Position numbers and translations under genes: made by a program. Of a stretch of DNA of 34,241 nt, positions 24,213 through 33,038 are shown piece by piece; position 1 is the first letter of the stretch; each line of letters begins with the position of its first letter. Below the pieces are notes generated by a model. It was not told the DNA's origin, ran no database searches, and saw only the letters and a program-made list of their open reading frames with translations. Source of the stretch: Solirubrobacterales bacterium. Its GTDB lineage: Bacteria; Actinomycetota; Thermoleophilia; Solirubrobacterales; Solirubrobacteraceae. The stretch spans positions 1 through 34,241 of the forward strand of contig DAIDJO010000092.1 in assembly GCA_027451345.1 (NCBI GenBank), written 5' to 3'.

Positions 24213-25316
24213 ATGCCGCACACAGGTCCCCCAGGTTCAGCCCGAGCGCGCGATGCGCGAGCGCGGCAGCGACGCAGGCAGGTGCTTCGGAGGCGCGCCG
24301 CGGCGCTCACCGCCCTGCTCGTGACCATCTTCCTGGTCGGACTGCTCGTCACCGAGCAGCTCTCCCCGGCCGCCCGGCGCCCCGGCGCGCCCGGGCGGCC
24401 GCTCACCGCGTCCGGCGGTGGCGCCAAGCAGCATCCCGCGCGGCCCCGGCCGGCGAGCGCGACCCCGGCCGGGACGTACGGCATCGGCACGATCACCCTG
24501 CATCTGGTCGACCACAGCCGCACGATCCCGCTGCCCAGCGGGCAGCTGGTGCCTCGCCCGGTGACAACGATCGTTCGCTTCCCCACGCGCCGAGGGCACG
24601 GGTCGCGCCCCGGCTCCCCCCCGCCTGACCTGCTGTTCCCGCTGATCGTGTTCGGGCACGGGTTCAACATCATGCCCCACGCGTACGCCCGCCTGCTCGC
24701 GTACTGGACCAGCGCCGGGTTCGTCGTCGCGGCCCCGATCTTCCCCCGGGAAAATCCGGATGCGCCGGGCGGCCCGAACGAAACCGACCTCCCCAACCAG
24801 CCCGACGACATGCGCTTCGTCATCTCGAACCTCCTGCGCCTGAGCGCTCGCAGGAGCGGCCCGCTGCACGGGCTGATCGACCCGCACGAGGTGGCGGTGG
24901 CCGGGCACTCCGATGGTGGCGACACCGCGCTCGCGCTCGCCTACGACCCCACCCTGCGGGACCCCCACCTGCAGGCGGCGGTGATCCTCTCAGGCGCGGA
25001 GATTCCCATGCTCCCGGCGTTCACGATCGCTCCGGGGGGCCCACCACTGCTGGCGACGCAGGGGACCGCGGACACCGTCAATCTGCCCTCGGCGACCGCT
25101 GCCTACTTCGACACGGCGGCGCCGCCCAAGTACCTGCTGCAGCTGCTGGGTGGGACTCATATGGGACCCTACGCCACCGACCGGCCCGAGCTGGGAGTCG
25201 TCGAGCGCGTCACCACGGCCTTCCTCCAGCACTACCTCGACCACGATGGCCCAGCCCTCGTGGCGATGCTGCGTGCGGGCCACGTGGCCGGCGTCGCGCA
25301 GCTCACGGCCGGTTGA
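24213..25316 (+). CDS. Membrane-anchored alpha/beta hydrolase
   Basis: A 367-residue protein with one N-terminal hydrophobic helix (about 30-48) after an Arg-rich start, which would place the enzyme outside the membrane as an uncleaved anchor or signal peptide. A low-complexity Pro/Ala/Gly linker follows. The catalytic domain has the nucleophile elbow GHSDGG (Ser233), Asp287 in QGTADTVN and His316 in GGTHMGPY, a complete triad. HGFN near residue 149 supplies the oxyanion region. The fold resembles chlorophyllase and PAF-acetylhydrolase-like esterases. Substrate is unknown; an extracellular esterase or lipase role is likely. Confidence 0.85.
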   Translation: MPHTGPPGSARARDARARQRRRQVLRRRAAALTALLVTIFLVGLLVTEQLSPAARRPGAPGRPLTASGGGAKQHPARPRPASATPAGTYGIGTITLHLVDHSRTIPLPSGQLVPRPVTTIVRFPTRRGHGSRPGSPPPDLLFPLIVFGHGFNIMPHAYARLLAYWTSAGFVVAAPIFPRENPDAPGGPNETDLPNQPDDMRFVISNLLRLSARRSGPLHGLIDPHEVAVAGHSDGGDTALALAYDPTLRDPHLQAAVILSGAEIPMLPAFTIAPGGPPLLATQGTADTVNLPSATAAYFDTAAPPKYLLQLLGGTHMGPYATDRPELGVVERVTTAFLQHYLDHDGPALVAMLRAGHVAGVAQLTAG

Positions 25317-25344
25317 CGCCGCCAGACCGAACGGACGGCCGCGA

Positions 25345-25788
25345 TCAGCCGCGGTGTCCGTCGTGAACCGGCACGGCGAGCACCGGACAGGGAGCGGTAT
25401 GGAGCAGCCGCTGCGTCACGCTGCCGAGGAACAGCCCCGCCATCGGACCGCGGCCCCGCGTCCCGACGACGATCACCTCGCCCGCCTGGTCGCGCACCAC
25501 CTCCGCGATGGCGCGGGCGGCGTGCCCGGCATCGGTGTGGGTGACCTGCATCGTGGCGTGCACGCCACGCCCGGTGAGCTCGTCGACCTGGCGACGGATC
25601 TTCTGCTCCATCTCCTCCTCATCCGCGAAGACGGGGAACCGTCCGCCACCCTTGCCCGGCAGGGTCATCTCGACGCAGTGCACCGCCAGCAGCTCGCCGC
25701 CGGCATCGGATGCCATCTGCGCGGCGACGTCGAGCGCCTCGTCGGCGGCGTCGCTTCCATCGGTTGCCCAGACCACCTTCTTGAACAT
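25345..25788 (-). CDS. Universal stress protein (UspA family)
   Basis: A 147-residue single-domain protein. It begins with the typical strand VVWATDGSDAADEAL and ends with the ATP-binding signature G-2x-G-9x-G-S in GTRGRGPMAGLFLGSV, followed by PCPVLAVP. ATP-binding UspA proteins act as small cytoplasmic stress sensors or chaperone-like factors. AGGAAAGGA precedes the ATG. It converges on the hydrolase gene with a 28-base gap. The large Gly/Lys loop near residue 48 is longer than in minimal UspA proteins but not remarkable. Confidence 0.93.
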   Translation of the reverse strand: MFKKVVWATDGSDAADEALDVAAQMASDAGGELLAVHCVEMTLPGKGGGRFPVFADEEEMEQKIRRQVDELTGRGVHATMQVTHTDAGHAARAIAEVVRDQAGEVIVVGTRGRGPMAGLFLGSVTQRLLHTAPCPVLAVPVHDGHRG

Positions 25789-25910
25789 CGCTCATCCTTT
25801 CCTGCGCCTGCACCGGCGCACCGCGCCGCGCGTCGCCCTTCGGATCTGCGATTCAAGCTATGGCGTCCCGCCCCGGGCGTCTGCCGCACCCGCGCGCACT
25901 CTCGCTTCGG

Positions 25911-26375
25911 CTAATTACGGAGGGCGCCCGATCGATCGGCCGTGCGGCGGGGACGGAGGTACCACCCGAGCGTGGTCGCCCGCCGGACGATCGGCACTCC
26001 GTGGGTCTGGGCCGCGGCGAGCAGGGGAGCGAGCTCTCGGCGGCGCAGGACGATGAACCGGCACTCAGATCCCGATCCGCTGAGGACGACGCTCTGCGGT
26101 CCGACCGTGACCTGCACGAGATCCTCCCACCGCTGCGCCCACATCGGCTCCGACGGCGAGGTCCGCTCGGCGAGCAGCCCTCCGAGCAGGCGCCTGAGTG
26201 GCTTGGGTCGGACGTCGAGGCTGACGCCGGTCGCGTCACTCGTGAGACGGAGAAAGGGGTAGGTCGCGGTCACGGTCCCCACCCGTCCCACGAACGAGCC
26301 GCCCCCGCTGATGATCACCCGCCCCGACGTCAACTCGGCCACAGCCGAATCATCGGTCACGGGGCGCCGCGACAT
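25911..26375 (-). CDS. Uncharacterised protein, PH-like beta-rich
   Basis: I do not recognise this 154-residue protein. Its pattern of alternating short hydrophobic strands (GRVIISGGGSFVGRVGTVTA, PFLRLTSDATGVSLDV, then QSVVLSGSGSECRFIVLRR) and a final amphipathic helix (ELAPLLAAAQTHGVP) resembles bacterial PH-domain proteins. There is no signal peptide or membrane helix. The start overlaps the upstream untranslated region of the divergent enolase-superfamily gene, with about 50 bases between the two starts. Confidence 0.55.
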   Translation of the reverse strand: MSRRPVTDDSAVAELTSGRVIISGGGSFVGRVGTVTATYPFLRLTSDATGVSLDVRPKPLRRLLGGLLAERTSPSEPMWAQRWEDLVQVTVGPQSVVLSGSGSECRFIVLRRRELAPLLAAAQTHGVPIVRRATTLGWYLRPRRTADRSGALRN

Positions 26376-26424
26376 GAGGCGCTGGCGACCTCGCGCTCCC
26401 GCGGTGCGACATCATTGCGCCAGG

Positions 26425-27498
26425 ATGGCCACCTTCGATCTCCTCGCCCACCTCCCGGTGAGCGTCGACGGATATGCGCTGCACGACCTGAGCGCGGAGA
26501 TCTCGCCGGGGTTCCGCCGCCGCACGACGATCGTCGCGATCGGTGGGAACGGACTCACGGGCCTTGGCGAGGACGTCGTCTACACCCCGGAGGAACACGA
26601 GGAGCACCAGCGGCGTGGTCCGGTGCACGACCTGACGGGCACCCGCGCCCTCGGTGAGCTGTGCGAGCTGATCGAGTCCCTCGATCTCTTCCCCGCCCCG
26701 CCGCAGATGGAGGCCTCACGCCTGTATCGGACCTGGGCCTTTGAGAGCGCCGCGCTCGACCTGGCCCTGCGACAGGCCGCCACCAGCCTGGCCGACGCGC
26801 TCCGCCGCACGCCCAGACCGATGGCCTACGTCGCCTCGACGCGGCTCGGTGAACCTCCGTCGATCGATCCGGTCCGCCAGCGGCTGGCCCTCGATCCCAC
26901 CCTGCGCTTCAAGCTCGACGCCACCAGCTCCTGGACCCCCGAGATCTTCGCGCAGCTCGTCGCCACGAAGGCCGTCGACTCCATCGACTTCAAGGGGATG
27001 TATCGCGGCACAACGGTCGATCAGGCGGCCGACCCGGTGCTCTACCGCCGCGTCGTCGAGGCGTTCCCGCAGGCGTGGCTGGAGGATCCCGATCTCAGCT
27101 CGCCGGAGGCGATGGCCGTCCTGGCGGGCGAGCACGATCGCATCACCTGGGACGCTCCGATCCACTCCATCGCCGATATCGAGGCGTTGCCGTTCGCCCC
27201 CCGCATGGTGAACATCAAGCCGTCGCGGATCGGTCGGCTGCGCGAACTCTGCGATACCTACGACTATTGCGCGGCCCATCGCATCGGCGCCTATGGCGGG
27301 GGACAGACCGAGCTCGGCGTTGGCCGCGGACAGGCGCAGTACCTCGCCGCGCTGTTTCACCCGGATACCCCGAATGACCTCGCGCCGTCGGCGTACAACC
27401 AGGCGGAACCACCCGCCGGCCTGCCGCCCAGCCCGCTGGTCGCGGACCTCACCGCTCCCGGGTTCCGGTGGCCCGAACCGGATCAGAGCCGGCGGTAG
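26425..27498 (+). CDS. Enolase-superfamily enzyme (MLE/OSBS-like)
   Basis: A 357-residue enzyme with an N-terminal capping domain and a TIM barrel. In order along the barrel are Lys163 (RFKLD), Asp188 (IDFKG), Glu220 (LEDPD), Asp243 (TWDAP) and Lys265 (NIKPS). Lysines on strands 2 and 6 around a D/E/D metal site is the arrangement of the muconate-lactonizing-enzyme, o-succinylbenzoate-synthase and dipeptide-epimerase subgroup. These enzymes abstract a proton alpha to a carboxylate with Mg2+. I begin at the ATG before ATFDLLAHLPV because the fold starts there; an open extension of 38 codons overlaps the divergent gene. The 3' end overlaps the convergent DUF1206 gene by 16 bases. Substrate not determined. 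Confidence 0.8.
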   Translation: MATFDLLAHLPVSVDGYALHDLSAEISPGFRRRTTIVAIGGNGLTGLGEDVVYTPEEHEEHQRRGPVHDLTGTRALGELCELIESLDLFPAPPQMEASRLYRTWAFESAALDLALRQAATSLADALRRTPRPMAYVASTRLGEPPSIDPVRQRLALDPTLRFKLDATSSWTPEIFAQLVATKAVDSIDFKGMYRGTTVDQAADPVLYRRVVEAFPQAWLEDPDLSSPEAMAVLAGEHDRITWDAPIHSIADIEALPFAPRMVNIKPSRIGRLRELCDTYDYCAAHRIGAYGGGQTELGVGRGQAQYLAALFHPDTPNDLAPSAYNQAEPPAGLPPSPLVADLTAPGFRWPEPDQSRR

Positions 27499-28376
27499 CG
27501 CGCCTCGTAGAGCGAGTACGCGGCGAAGACGAGCAATCCAGCCCCGACGAGCCCGAGGAGCCACGGACCCCACGTCTGATGGTGCAGCCGGCTCAGCGCC
27601 CCGTCGAGGCCGACCGCGCTCGCCGGGTCATACGTGACGGCACTCTGGATGAGGAAATAGGCACACAGCCCGAACACCACGGCGCGGGCGGTGAGCCCCA
27701 CGCGCCCGGCGCCGCGGAAGAGTCGCCGCTGCTCGTTCGTCATCTCCTCGGCTTTGATCTGACGCATGAAGCGCTCCGAGATCCCGTAATAGCCCTGGAC
27801 GGCAGCCACCGCCATCAGGGCGGCGCCGACGATTCCGACGATCCACGGGCCGCCGGGCCAGGCCAGAACGCCGGCCGTGGCCCGACGCGGTGCGCCGTTG
27901 GAACTTCCGGCCCCCGCGCCAACCAGGATCCGCACCGCGATCGAGGCGAAGGCGAGATACGCGAGTCCTCCCCCGCCGTTGGCCAGTCGCTCGCCCAGCC
28001 CGGATCCGCCGCCGCCCTCGGGACCGTGCCCCCGAGCCGCCTGCGTCAGCTTCCAGAGCGCGTAGGAGACCAGGCCGGCGGCGATGACGGCCAAGGCGAC
28101 GAAACCGAGCGGCGCGCCCGCGATCAGCTTCAGCGCACCCTGCTGGTCCGGAGTGGCGCCGGCGGTCCCGGCGCCGCAGGCGATCGCCACGGCGAGCACC
28201 CCGATGACCCCGTAGGTCACGGCCCTGGACAGGAACCCGACGCGAACCAGCCATTGAAACGCCCCGGACCGCTCCGCCCCGGCAGGATTCCGACGGGGGC
28301 GGCGCCCCGCCCCGCCCGTGCGGCGGTGCAGGGGGGAGGTCGGCGGTACAGCCCGAGCCAGAGGTCCACCGGTCAC
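27483..28376 (-). CDS. DUF1206-domain membrane protein
   Basis: A 297-residue integral membrane protein with six hydrophobic helices in three repeated pairs. Each pair opens with an arginine-aromatic-glycine motif (VGFLSRAVTYGVIGVLA, then GLGERLANGGGGLAYLA, then VGLTARAVVFGLCAYF), the hallmark of DUF1206 proteins common in actinobacteria. The function of the family is not established. A GTG start is used; the first 40 residues are Arg/Pro/Gly-rich and may be cytoplasmic. Its last codons are antisense to the end of the enolase-superfamily gene. Confidence 0.85.
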   Translation of the reverse strand: MTGGPLARAVPPTSPLHRRTGGAGRRPRRNPAGAERSGAFQWLVRVGFLSRAVTYGVIGVLAVAIACGAGTAGATPDQQGALKLIAGAPLGFVALAVIAAGLVSYALWKLTQAARGHGPEGGGGSGLGERLANGGGGLAYLAFASIAVRILVGAGAGSSNGAPRRATAGVLAWPGGPWIVGIVGAALMAVAAVQGYYGISERFMRQIKAEEMTNEQRRLFRGAGRVGLTARAVVFGLCAYFLIQSAVTYDPASAVGLDGALSRLHHQTWGPWLLGLVGAGLLVFAAYSLYEARYRRL

Positions 28377-28429
28377 GGCCCTCTGCTACCCGATGCCGGC
28401 CGCTTCATCCCACCCGGCCTGCCGCGGAG

Positions 28430-28513
28430 CGATCAGCCGTTCGTGAGCAGCGATCAGCCGTCCGTGAGCAACGATCAGCCGTCCGTGAGCAGCGATCAGC
28501 CGTCCGTGAACAG
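28430..28513. repeat. 21-bp tandem repeat, four copies
   Basis: Four nearly identical units of CGATCAGCCGTCCGTGAGCAG (written here as CGATCAGCCGT plus CCGTGAGCAG with small variants) lie head to tail. The last 18 bases run into the 3' end of the phospholipase D gene, whose stop codon lies in the fourth unit. Copies differ at one or two positions. Length 21 keeps reading frame, but on neither strand is it part of a convincing protein. Confidence 0.85.
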
Positions 28514-29956
28514 CCCGTCGAGCGGTCCGAGCAAGCGACGCGCCCGCCGGGACACCCCGGGAAGCGCGAGCAACCGATGGGTCGGAGGTTCGCCCCGCCG
28601 CAGGCGCTCGAGCTGCGCGCCGGCGACAGGACGCCAGAGCTCGTCGACCACCTCCGCCGTGTCGCGCTCGGCGACCGTCGCCGCCTCGACCTCCAGATGC
28701 TCGGCCCACAACCGCACGCGCGTGTCGCGAGCGAGGTCGCGGTCCTGGGTGACGACGTTCATCTCGGTGTCATTGAAGAGCGAGTGCGCGTTCAGGTTGG
28801 CCGATCCGACGGTCAGCCAGCGGTCGTCGACGATGCCGACCTTCGCGTGGATGTAGAGGCGATCGTCCCGCTGGCCACTCAACGAGCGCAGCGTGGCGAC
28901 GAGGAGCCGATGCTCACGGTCGGCTTCCTCGAGGACCGCCACCTGTCCGACCGTGTCATCCTGGCCGTTGTTCGCCCTGGCGGGCAGCAGAATGACCATC
29001 CGGAACGCGTCGCTCGGCGGGTGACGCAGCTTGTCGGCCAGGCGCTCGGTGATCTCGGGCGCCCACAGGAATTGGTTCTCCAAGTAGATGAGGCGCTCCG
29101 CGCCACGGATCGCGCGCACGTAGGACTCGAGGACGCGGAAGTCCCCGTTCGGCACGCGGTCATACATGCCCTCGGCCACGGTGCGAACGACCTGTACCGT
29201 GTGCGGGCCGGCCGGGCCGGGTGGCTCGGGAATCTCGAGCGCCTCGCCGGTCAGTTCGCTCCAGCGCAGCGCGAAGTGCTCGGCCACGTCCCGCACCACG
29301 GGCCCCTGCAGGCGGGTGGCCACGTCGTGCCAACCCTGCCGCCGCCGGGCCGGATGGTCGGGGGTGTCAAAGCGATCGCCCGCCATGTCGGTGATGTCGA
29401 TCCCACCGACGAACGCGACTCGCCCGTCGACCACGACCGTCTTCTCGTGATGGCAGTGGAACGGGTGCTCGCGCGGATCCGGCTCACAGCGGATCCGCGT
29501 CGCGCGAGTCAGCGCCGCGACTGAGCCGGTCACCTCTCGGCGCGTCGGATGAAACAGTGGCACCGGAGCTCCCGCCCAGACGAGCACGCGCACGTCCAGT
29601 CGTTCGGCCGCGTCGGCGAGGAGCGCGCCGATCGATCGAGTCGGCTGGCCGCGCACGAGCTCGAAATGGGGGGCGAGGTGCCAACCGGTGATCCACACCG
29701 AGCGTTCGGCGTCGAGGATCGCCCGCGCGATCGCCCCGAAGGCCTCGGCGCCGTCGATCAGGACATCGAGGCGACAACCCTCCCTCGGCGGCGGCTCACC
29801 CTGCGCCCACCAACCCGGACCGGGCTCGAGGGCGCGTTGCGAGTCGAGGCGTTGCAGCCGGCGTCGGTGCTTCAGCAGCACGACGCGCTCGATCCCGTCG
29901 CCGATGACGGCATCGACGCGGGGCAGTCGGTCGGTGAGCGGTCCCACGTCGAACAT
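28496..29956 (-). CDS. Phospholipase D / cardiolipin-synthase-like protein
   Basis: A 486-residue protein with two HKD motifs, HHEKTVVVD in the first half and YIHAKVGIVD in the second. Each is followed by the usual GG-or-GSAN segment (FVGGIDITD and LTVGSANLNAHS), so both halves of the PLD active site are complete. There are no obvious membrane helices, unlike typical cardiolipin synthases, so a soluble phosphatidyltransferase or phospholipase is possible. The ATG before FDVGPLTDRLP is chosen; the open frame upstream consists of repeat sequence (TARDQ repeated). The gene is bracketed by tandem repeats on both sides. It shares direction with the EamA gene upstream. Confidence 0.88.
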   Translation of the reverse strand: MFDVGPLTDRLPRVDAVIGDGIERVVLLKHRRRLQRLDSQRALEPGPGWWAQGEPPPREGCRLDVLIDGAEAFGAIARAILDAERSVWITGWHLAPHFELVRGQPTRSIGALLADAAERLDVRVLVWAGAPVPLFHPTRREVTGSVAALTRATRIRCEPDPREHPFHCHHEKTVVVDGRVAFVGGIDITDMAGDRFDTPDHPARRRQGWHDVATRLQGPVVRDVAEHFALRWSELTGEALEIPEPPGPAGPHTVQVVRTVAEGMYDRVPNGDFRVLESYVRAIRGAERLIYLENQFLWAPEITERLADKLRHPPSDAFRMVILLPARANNGQDDTVGQVAVLEEADREHRLLVATLRSLSGQRDDRLYIHAKVGIVDDRWLTVGSANLNAHSLFNDTEMNVVTQDRDLARDTRVRLWAEHLEVEAATVAERDTAEVVDELWRPVAGAQLERLRRGEPPTHRLLALPGVSRRARRLLGPLDGLFTDG

Positions 29957-29983
29957 GATGTCCCGAGTGAGCTGGGGGTAATC

Positions 29984-30019
29984 CTGATCGCGGGCGGTCG
30001 GCTGATCGCGGGCGGTCGG
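29984..30019. repeat. 18-bp tandem repeat, two copies
   Basis: Two perfect copies of CTGATCGCGGGCGGTCGG lie between the start of the phospholipase D gene and the end of the EamA gene. They share the core CTGATCGC and a CGG-rich end with the 21-bp repeat at the other end of the phospholipase gene, where the core is read on the opposite strand. Confidence 0.75.
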
Positions 30020-30032
30020 CCGGTTGTCGCCG

Positions 30033-30932
30033 TCAGCCCGGTGCCGTCTCGACCGCACCCGCTCGCGCGACCGCGGCCGGGGTGCCGCGGCTTCGGGTGG
30101 CGAGCGCGGAGCCGGCGAGCACGAGCAGGAACCCCACGCCCATGCCGAAACTGAAGCGATCCCCCAGGAGCGTGACGCCGAGCACCGCGGCGATGGCCGG
30201 ATTGACGTAGGTGACCACCGTGGCGCGGACCGGGCCCACCTCCGCGATGAGCGCGAAGAAGATCAGGAAGGCGAGGGCGGTGCAGACGACGGCGAGGCCG
30301 AGTACGGAGCCCACGACGACCCACCGCACGTGGGCCGGAGGCTCGGTGGCGGCGACGGGAGCGTACGCCAGCGACGCCAGCGTGAGCGAGGCCGCGATCA
30401 CCCCGAGCGGAGGCAGATCCGAGAGCCAGCGGGCGAGCACGATCGGACCGCTGACGTAGCCGACCACGACGACGAGCAGCTCGAGCAGCGGCCCGGTCCC
30501 GACGCGCCCGAAGTCAAGGCCCACGAGCGCGGCGACCCCCGAGACCCCAACCAGCAGGCCGACCCACGCCCGGCGCTCGAGGCGATGCGCGCTACCCCTG
30601 AGCGCCCCCGCCACCGCGGCCACAAGCGGCACGGCGGCGACCAGGAGCCCCGTGAGCGAGCTGGCCAGGTGCTCCTCGGCTCGCGAGAGCAGCAGCCAGG
30701 GAACGCCGATCTCCACCACCGTGAAGAGCAGCACGGGCCGCCACCGCGGGAGCAGCACCCGAAGCTCCCCGCGCCGTGCCGCCAGCGGGAGCAGCAACAG
30801 CGCCGCGACGCCCGTGCGAGCGAAGACCAGGAACGCCGGGGACAGCTCGCCGACGGCGACCCGGATCAGGAGATAGGGGATCCCCCAGATGACGCAGAGC
30901 GCAGCGAACAGGGCCGCCCCACGATGGCTCAA
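30033..30932 (-). CDS. EamA-family (DMT) transporter
   Basis: A 299-residue protein with about ten membrane helices in two EamA repeats. It opens with ALFAALCVIWGIPYLLIRVA, has the second-repeat conserved segment VTYVNPAIAAVLGVTLLGD, and ends in an Arg/Ala-rich cytoplasmic tail. The family exports amino acids, metabolites or drugs through the drug/metabolite transporter fold; the substrate cannot be inferred. It is divergent from the PP2C phosphatase gene, with a perfect 30-base dyad between them. Confidence 0.9.
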   Translation of the reverse strand: MSHRGAALFAALCVIWGIPYLLIRVAVGELSPAFLVFARTGVAALLLLPLAARRGELRVLLPRWRPVLLFTVVEIGVPWLLLSRAEEHLASSLTGLLVAAVPLVAAVAGALRGSAHRLERRAWVGLLVGVSGVAALVGLDFGRVGTGPLLELLVVVVGYVSGPIVLARWLSDLPPLGVIAASLTLASLAYAPVAATEPPAHVRWVVVGSVLGLAVVCTALAFLIFFALIAEVGPVRATVVTYVNPAIAAVLGVTLLGDRFSFGMGVGFLLVLAGSALATRSRGTPAAVARAGAVETAPG

Positions 30933-30961
30933 ATGGGGCCTCGCTCCATCCGCTGGTCCAT

Positions 30962-30991
30962 GACGCCAGCATGCCAGGGCATGCTGGCGTC
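30962..30991. promoter_or_regulatory. Perfect 14-bp dyad between divergent genes
   Basis: GACGCCAGCATGCC and its exact reverse complement are separated by only two bases, in the 112-base space between the EamA gene and the PP2C phosphatase gene. A two-base centre is too small for a stable RNA loop at full pairing and suits a dimeric DNA-binding protein. A shared operator is inferred; a bidirectional terminator is less likely at a 5'-5' junction. Confidence 0.6.
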
Positions 30992-31044
30992 CGTCAGGTC
31001 GAATCGAGGGCGGAGCGGCGAAAACCTGCCATGATCGGCCGGTC

Positions 31045-32745
31045 GTGGAAGGACGAGTAGACCAGCCCCCGGCGGGGGAGGCAGGAACCCGCGAGCCACC
31101 GAGCCCGACCGCGCCCGCGCCGCAGGCCGATGCCCGTCCCGTGGACGAGCGGGGCCTCGCCCGCTGGTCCTACCGATGGGTCTGGGTGGTGCTCTCGGTC
31201 GGCGCGCTGTTCACGGCGGCCCTGGCGATCGTCTCCGGGGATCTCGCCGCCTCGAACGAGAGGCACCTGCTCAGGTTGCGCAGCAAGGAGGTGGCGGCCG
31301 TCCTCACCGGCGCGCTGCCGGACATCGAGACGCCGCTCGGCGCCGCCGTCGCGCTCGCCAACCTCACCGGCGCCGATCCCGCCAAGTTCACCCGGTTCGC
31401 GAGGAACTACGTCGGCGCAAAGGACCAGTTCGTTTCGATGTCGGTATGGCGCAGAGGCGACTACGGGGGTGGACCGGTCATCGTGGCGGGCAGCCCACCG
31501 GAGCTACCCGAGACACCTGGCGGCGCCGCCCCCATCCTCCGCGCCGCCTCGCACCGCACCGCGGCGCACAACGCCCTGACGGTCCGTGGCCTGCTGAGTG
31601 CGACGCAGCGACGGGTGGCCTACGTGTACGCCGGATCGGACGCGGGGCGCTTCCTGGTGGAGGCGGAGGCCGCCCTTCCGCGAGACACCTATACGCGCAC
31701 GCCCCCGGGCTCGGCGTACTCGAACATCAACGTGGCGGTGTACATCGGCACACGCCCGCAGCCCGACCGGCTGCTCCTCAGGACGACTCACCGGATGCCG
31801 CTTCCCGGAGCACACGCGACGACGACCATCCCGTTCGGGAGCAACCACCTCACGGTGGTCATCAGCGCCCGCCAACCCCTGGAGGGTCGCCTGCCCGAGG
31901 AGTTGCCGTGGCTCGTGGCCATCTTCGGAGCCCTGATCACCGCCGGAGCGGCGGTGCTCACGTTCCGCCTCGTCTCCGGCGGACGTCGGGCCGGGGCGCT
32001 CGCAGCGGAGAACCGGCGGCTCTACGGCGAGCAGCGCGAGATCGCCCAGAGCCTCCAACACGCGCTGCTGCCCGACGCCGCCCCCGAGATCGAGGGCCTC
32101 GAGCTCGCCGCGGTCTACGACGCGGGGGCGCCGGGGGTCGATATCGGCGGCGACTGGTACGACATGATCAGGCTCAGCTCTCGCCGCCTGCTGCTGGTCG
32201 TGGGCGACGTCTCCGGTCGTGGCATCCGTGCCGCCGCGGCGATGGCGACGCTGCGCTCGGCCATCCAGTACGCCGCTCAGGTTGACCCCCCCGAGGACTT
32301 TCTGCCGACCCTGTCGGGCCTGCGCTCGCTGCGCAACGAGGGACAGATCGCGACCGTGCTGTGTGTGATGATCGACCTCCAGGAGCAGCGGGTGGACATC
32401 ACGAGCGCCGGTCATCTTCCGCCTCTCCTCGTGCATGACGGCCACAGCCGCTACCTGGAGACCGAGGTGGGCCTGCCGATCGGGATCGACACCGACAGCC
32501 AGTACGTGACACAGGGCTTCGACATCCCCGACGGCGCCTCACTGCTCGCGTTCACCGACGGACTCATCGAGCGTCACGGCGAGAGCCTCGACGAGGGACT
32601 TGAGCGGCTGAGGAGCGCGGGTGAGAACGCTCCGGGAGACCTCGAGGCGATGATCACCTGGATCCTCGACGAGGTCAGGGGTTCCAACTCAGTTGATGAC
32701 ACAGCGATCGCAGGTGTGAAATGGGCGAAGCGGACGAACCACTGA
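31045..32745 (+). CDS. Membrane PP2C-type (RsbU/SpoIIE-family) serine phosphatase
   Basis: A 566-residue sensor phosphatase. Helix 1 (about residues 44-64) and helix 2 (about 287-307) flank an extracellular domain of some 220 residues with a CHASE-like placement. A short linker leads to the SpoIIE domain: metal residues in GGDWYDM, GDVSGRG, LLAFTDGLIE and SVDDTAI are all present. It should dephosphorylate a STAS antagonist, freeing it to bind an anti-sigma factor. The gene for such an antagonist starts inside its last codons (25-base overlap). A GTG start is used, with no evident ribosome binding site. The extracellular domain would sense an unknown envelope or environmental cue. Confidence 0.9.
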   Translation: MEGRVDQPPAGEAGTREPPSPTAPAPQADARPVDERGLARWSYRWVWVVLSVGALFTAALAIVSGDLAASNERHLLRLRSKEVAAVLTGALPDIETPLGAAVALANLTGADPAKFTRFARNYVGAKDQFVSMSVWRRGDYGGGPVIVAGSPPELPETPGGAAPILRAASHRTAAHNALTVRGLLSATQRRVAYVYAGSDAGRFLVEAEAALPRDTYTRTPPGSAYSNINVAVYIGTRPQPDRLLLRTTHRMPLPGAHATTTIPFGSNHLTVVISARQPLEGRLPEELPWLVAIFGALITAGAAVLTFRLVSGGRRAGALAAENRRLYGEQREIAQSLQHALLPDAAPEIEGLELAAVYDAGAPGVDIGGDWYDMIRLSSRRLLLVVGDVSGRGIRAAAAMATLRSAIQYAAQVDPPEDFLPTLSGLRSLRNEGQIATVLCVMIDLQEQRVDITSAGHLPPLLVHDGHSRYLETEVGLPIGIDTDSQYVTQGFDIPDGASLLAFTDGLIERHGESLDEGLERLRSAGENAPGDLEAMITWILDEVRGSNSVDDTAIAGVKWAKRTNH

Positions 32746-33038
32746 CGCGCCACCACGTCACCGATCTCGGCGGCGGGAGCTTCCAGATCGCGCTCGAGGG
32801 CGAGCTCGACCTCTCGACGGCCGACGCGGTCCGCGACGCCGTCGAGAACACGATCAACTCGGTCACCGAAACGCTGGTGCTCGAGCTCTCCGGCCTGCGC
32901 TTCGCGGACAGCTCCGCGATCGCGCTCTGGGTGACCTGGAGCCAACGCGTTCCGCGAGTTGAGATCCGTCATGCCCAGCCGATGATCCTGAGAGTGATCC
33001 AGACGATGGGACTCAGCGGCAGGCTCAACCCACGATGA
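32721..33038 (+). CDS. STAS-domain anti-sigma factor antagonist (RsbV-like)
   Basis: A 105-residue STAS protein. IALEGELDLSTADAVRDAV is the first half of the fold. The phosphorylation site is in FADSSAIALW (Ser64/Ser65, second serine most likely), where SpoIIAA and RsbV carry theirs. Dephosphorylated antagonist binds and sequesters the HATPase anti-sigma protein. AGGTG lies before the ATG, inside the phosphatase gene. The stop overlaps the start of the next gene as ATGA, so the three proteins are translationally coupled. Confidence 0.92.
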   Translation: MGEADEPLTRHHVTDLGGGSFQIALEGELDLSTADAVRDAVENTINSVTETLVLELSGLRFADSSAIALWVTWSQRVPRVEIRHAQPMILRVIQTMGLSGRLNPR

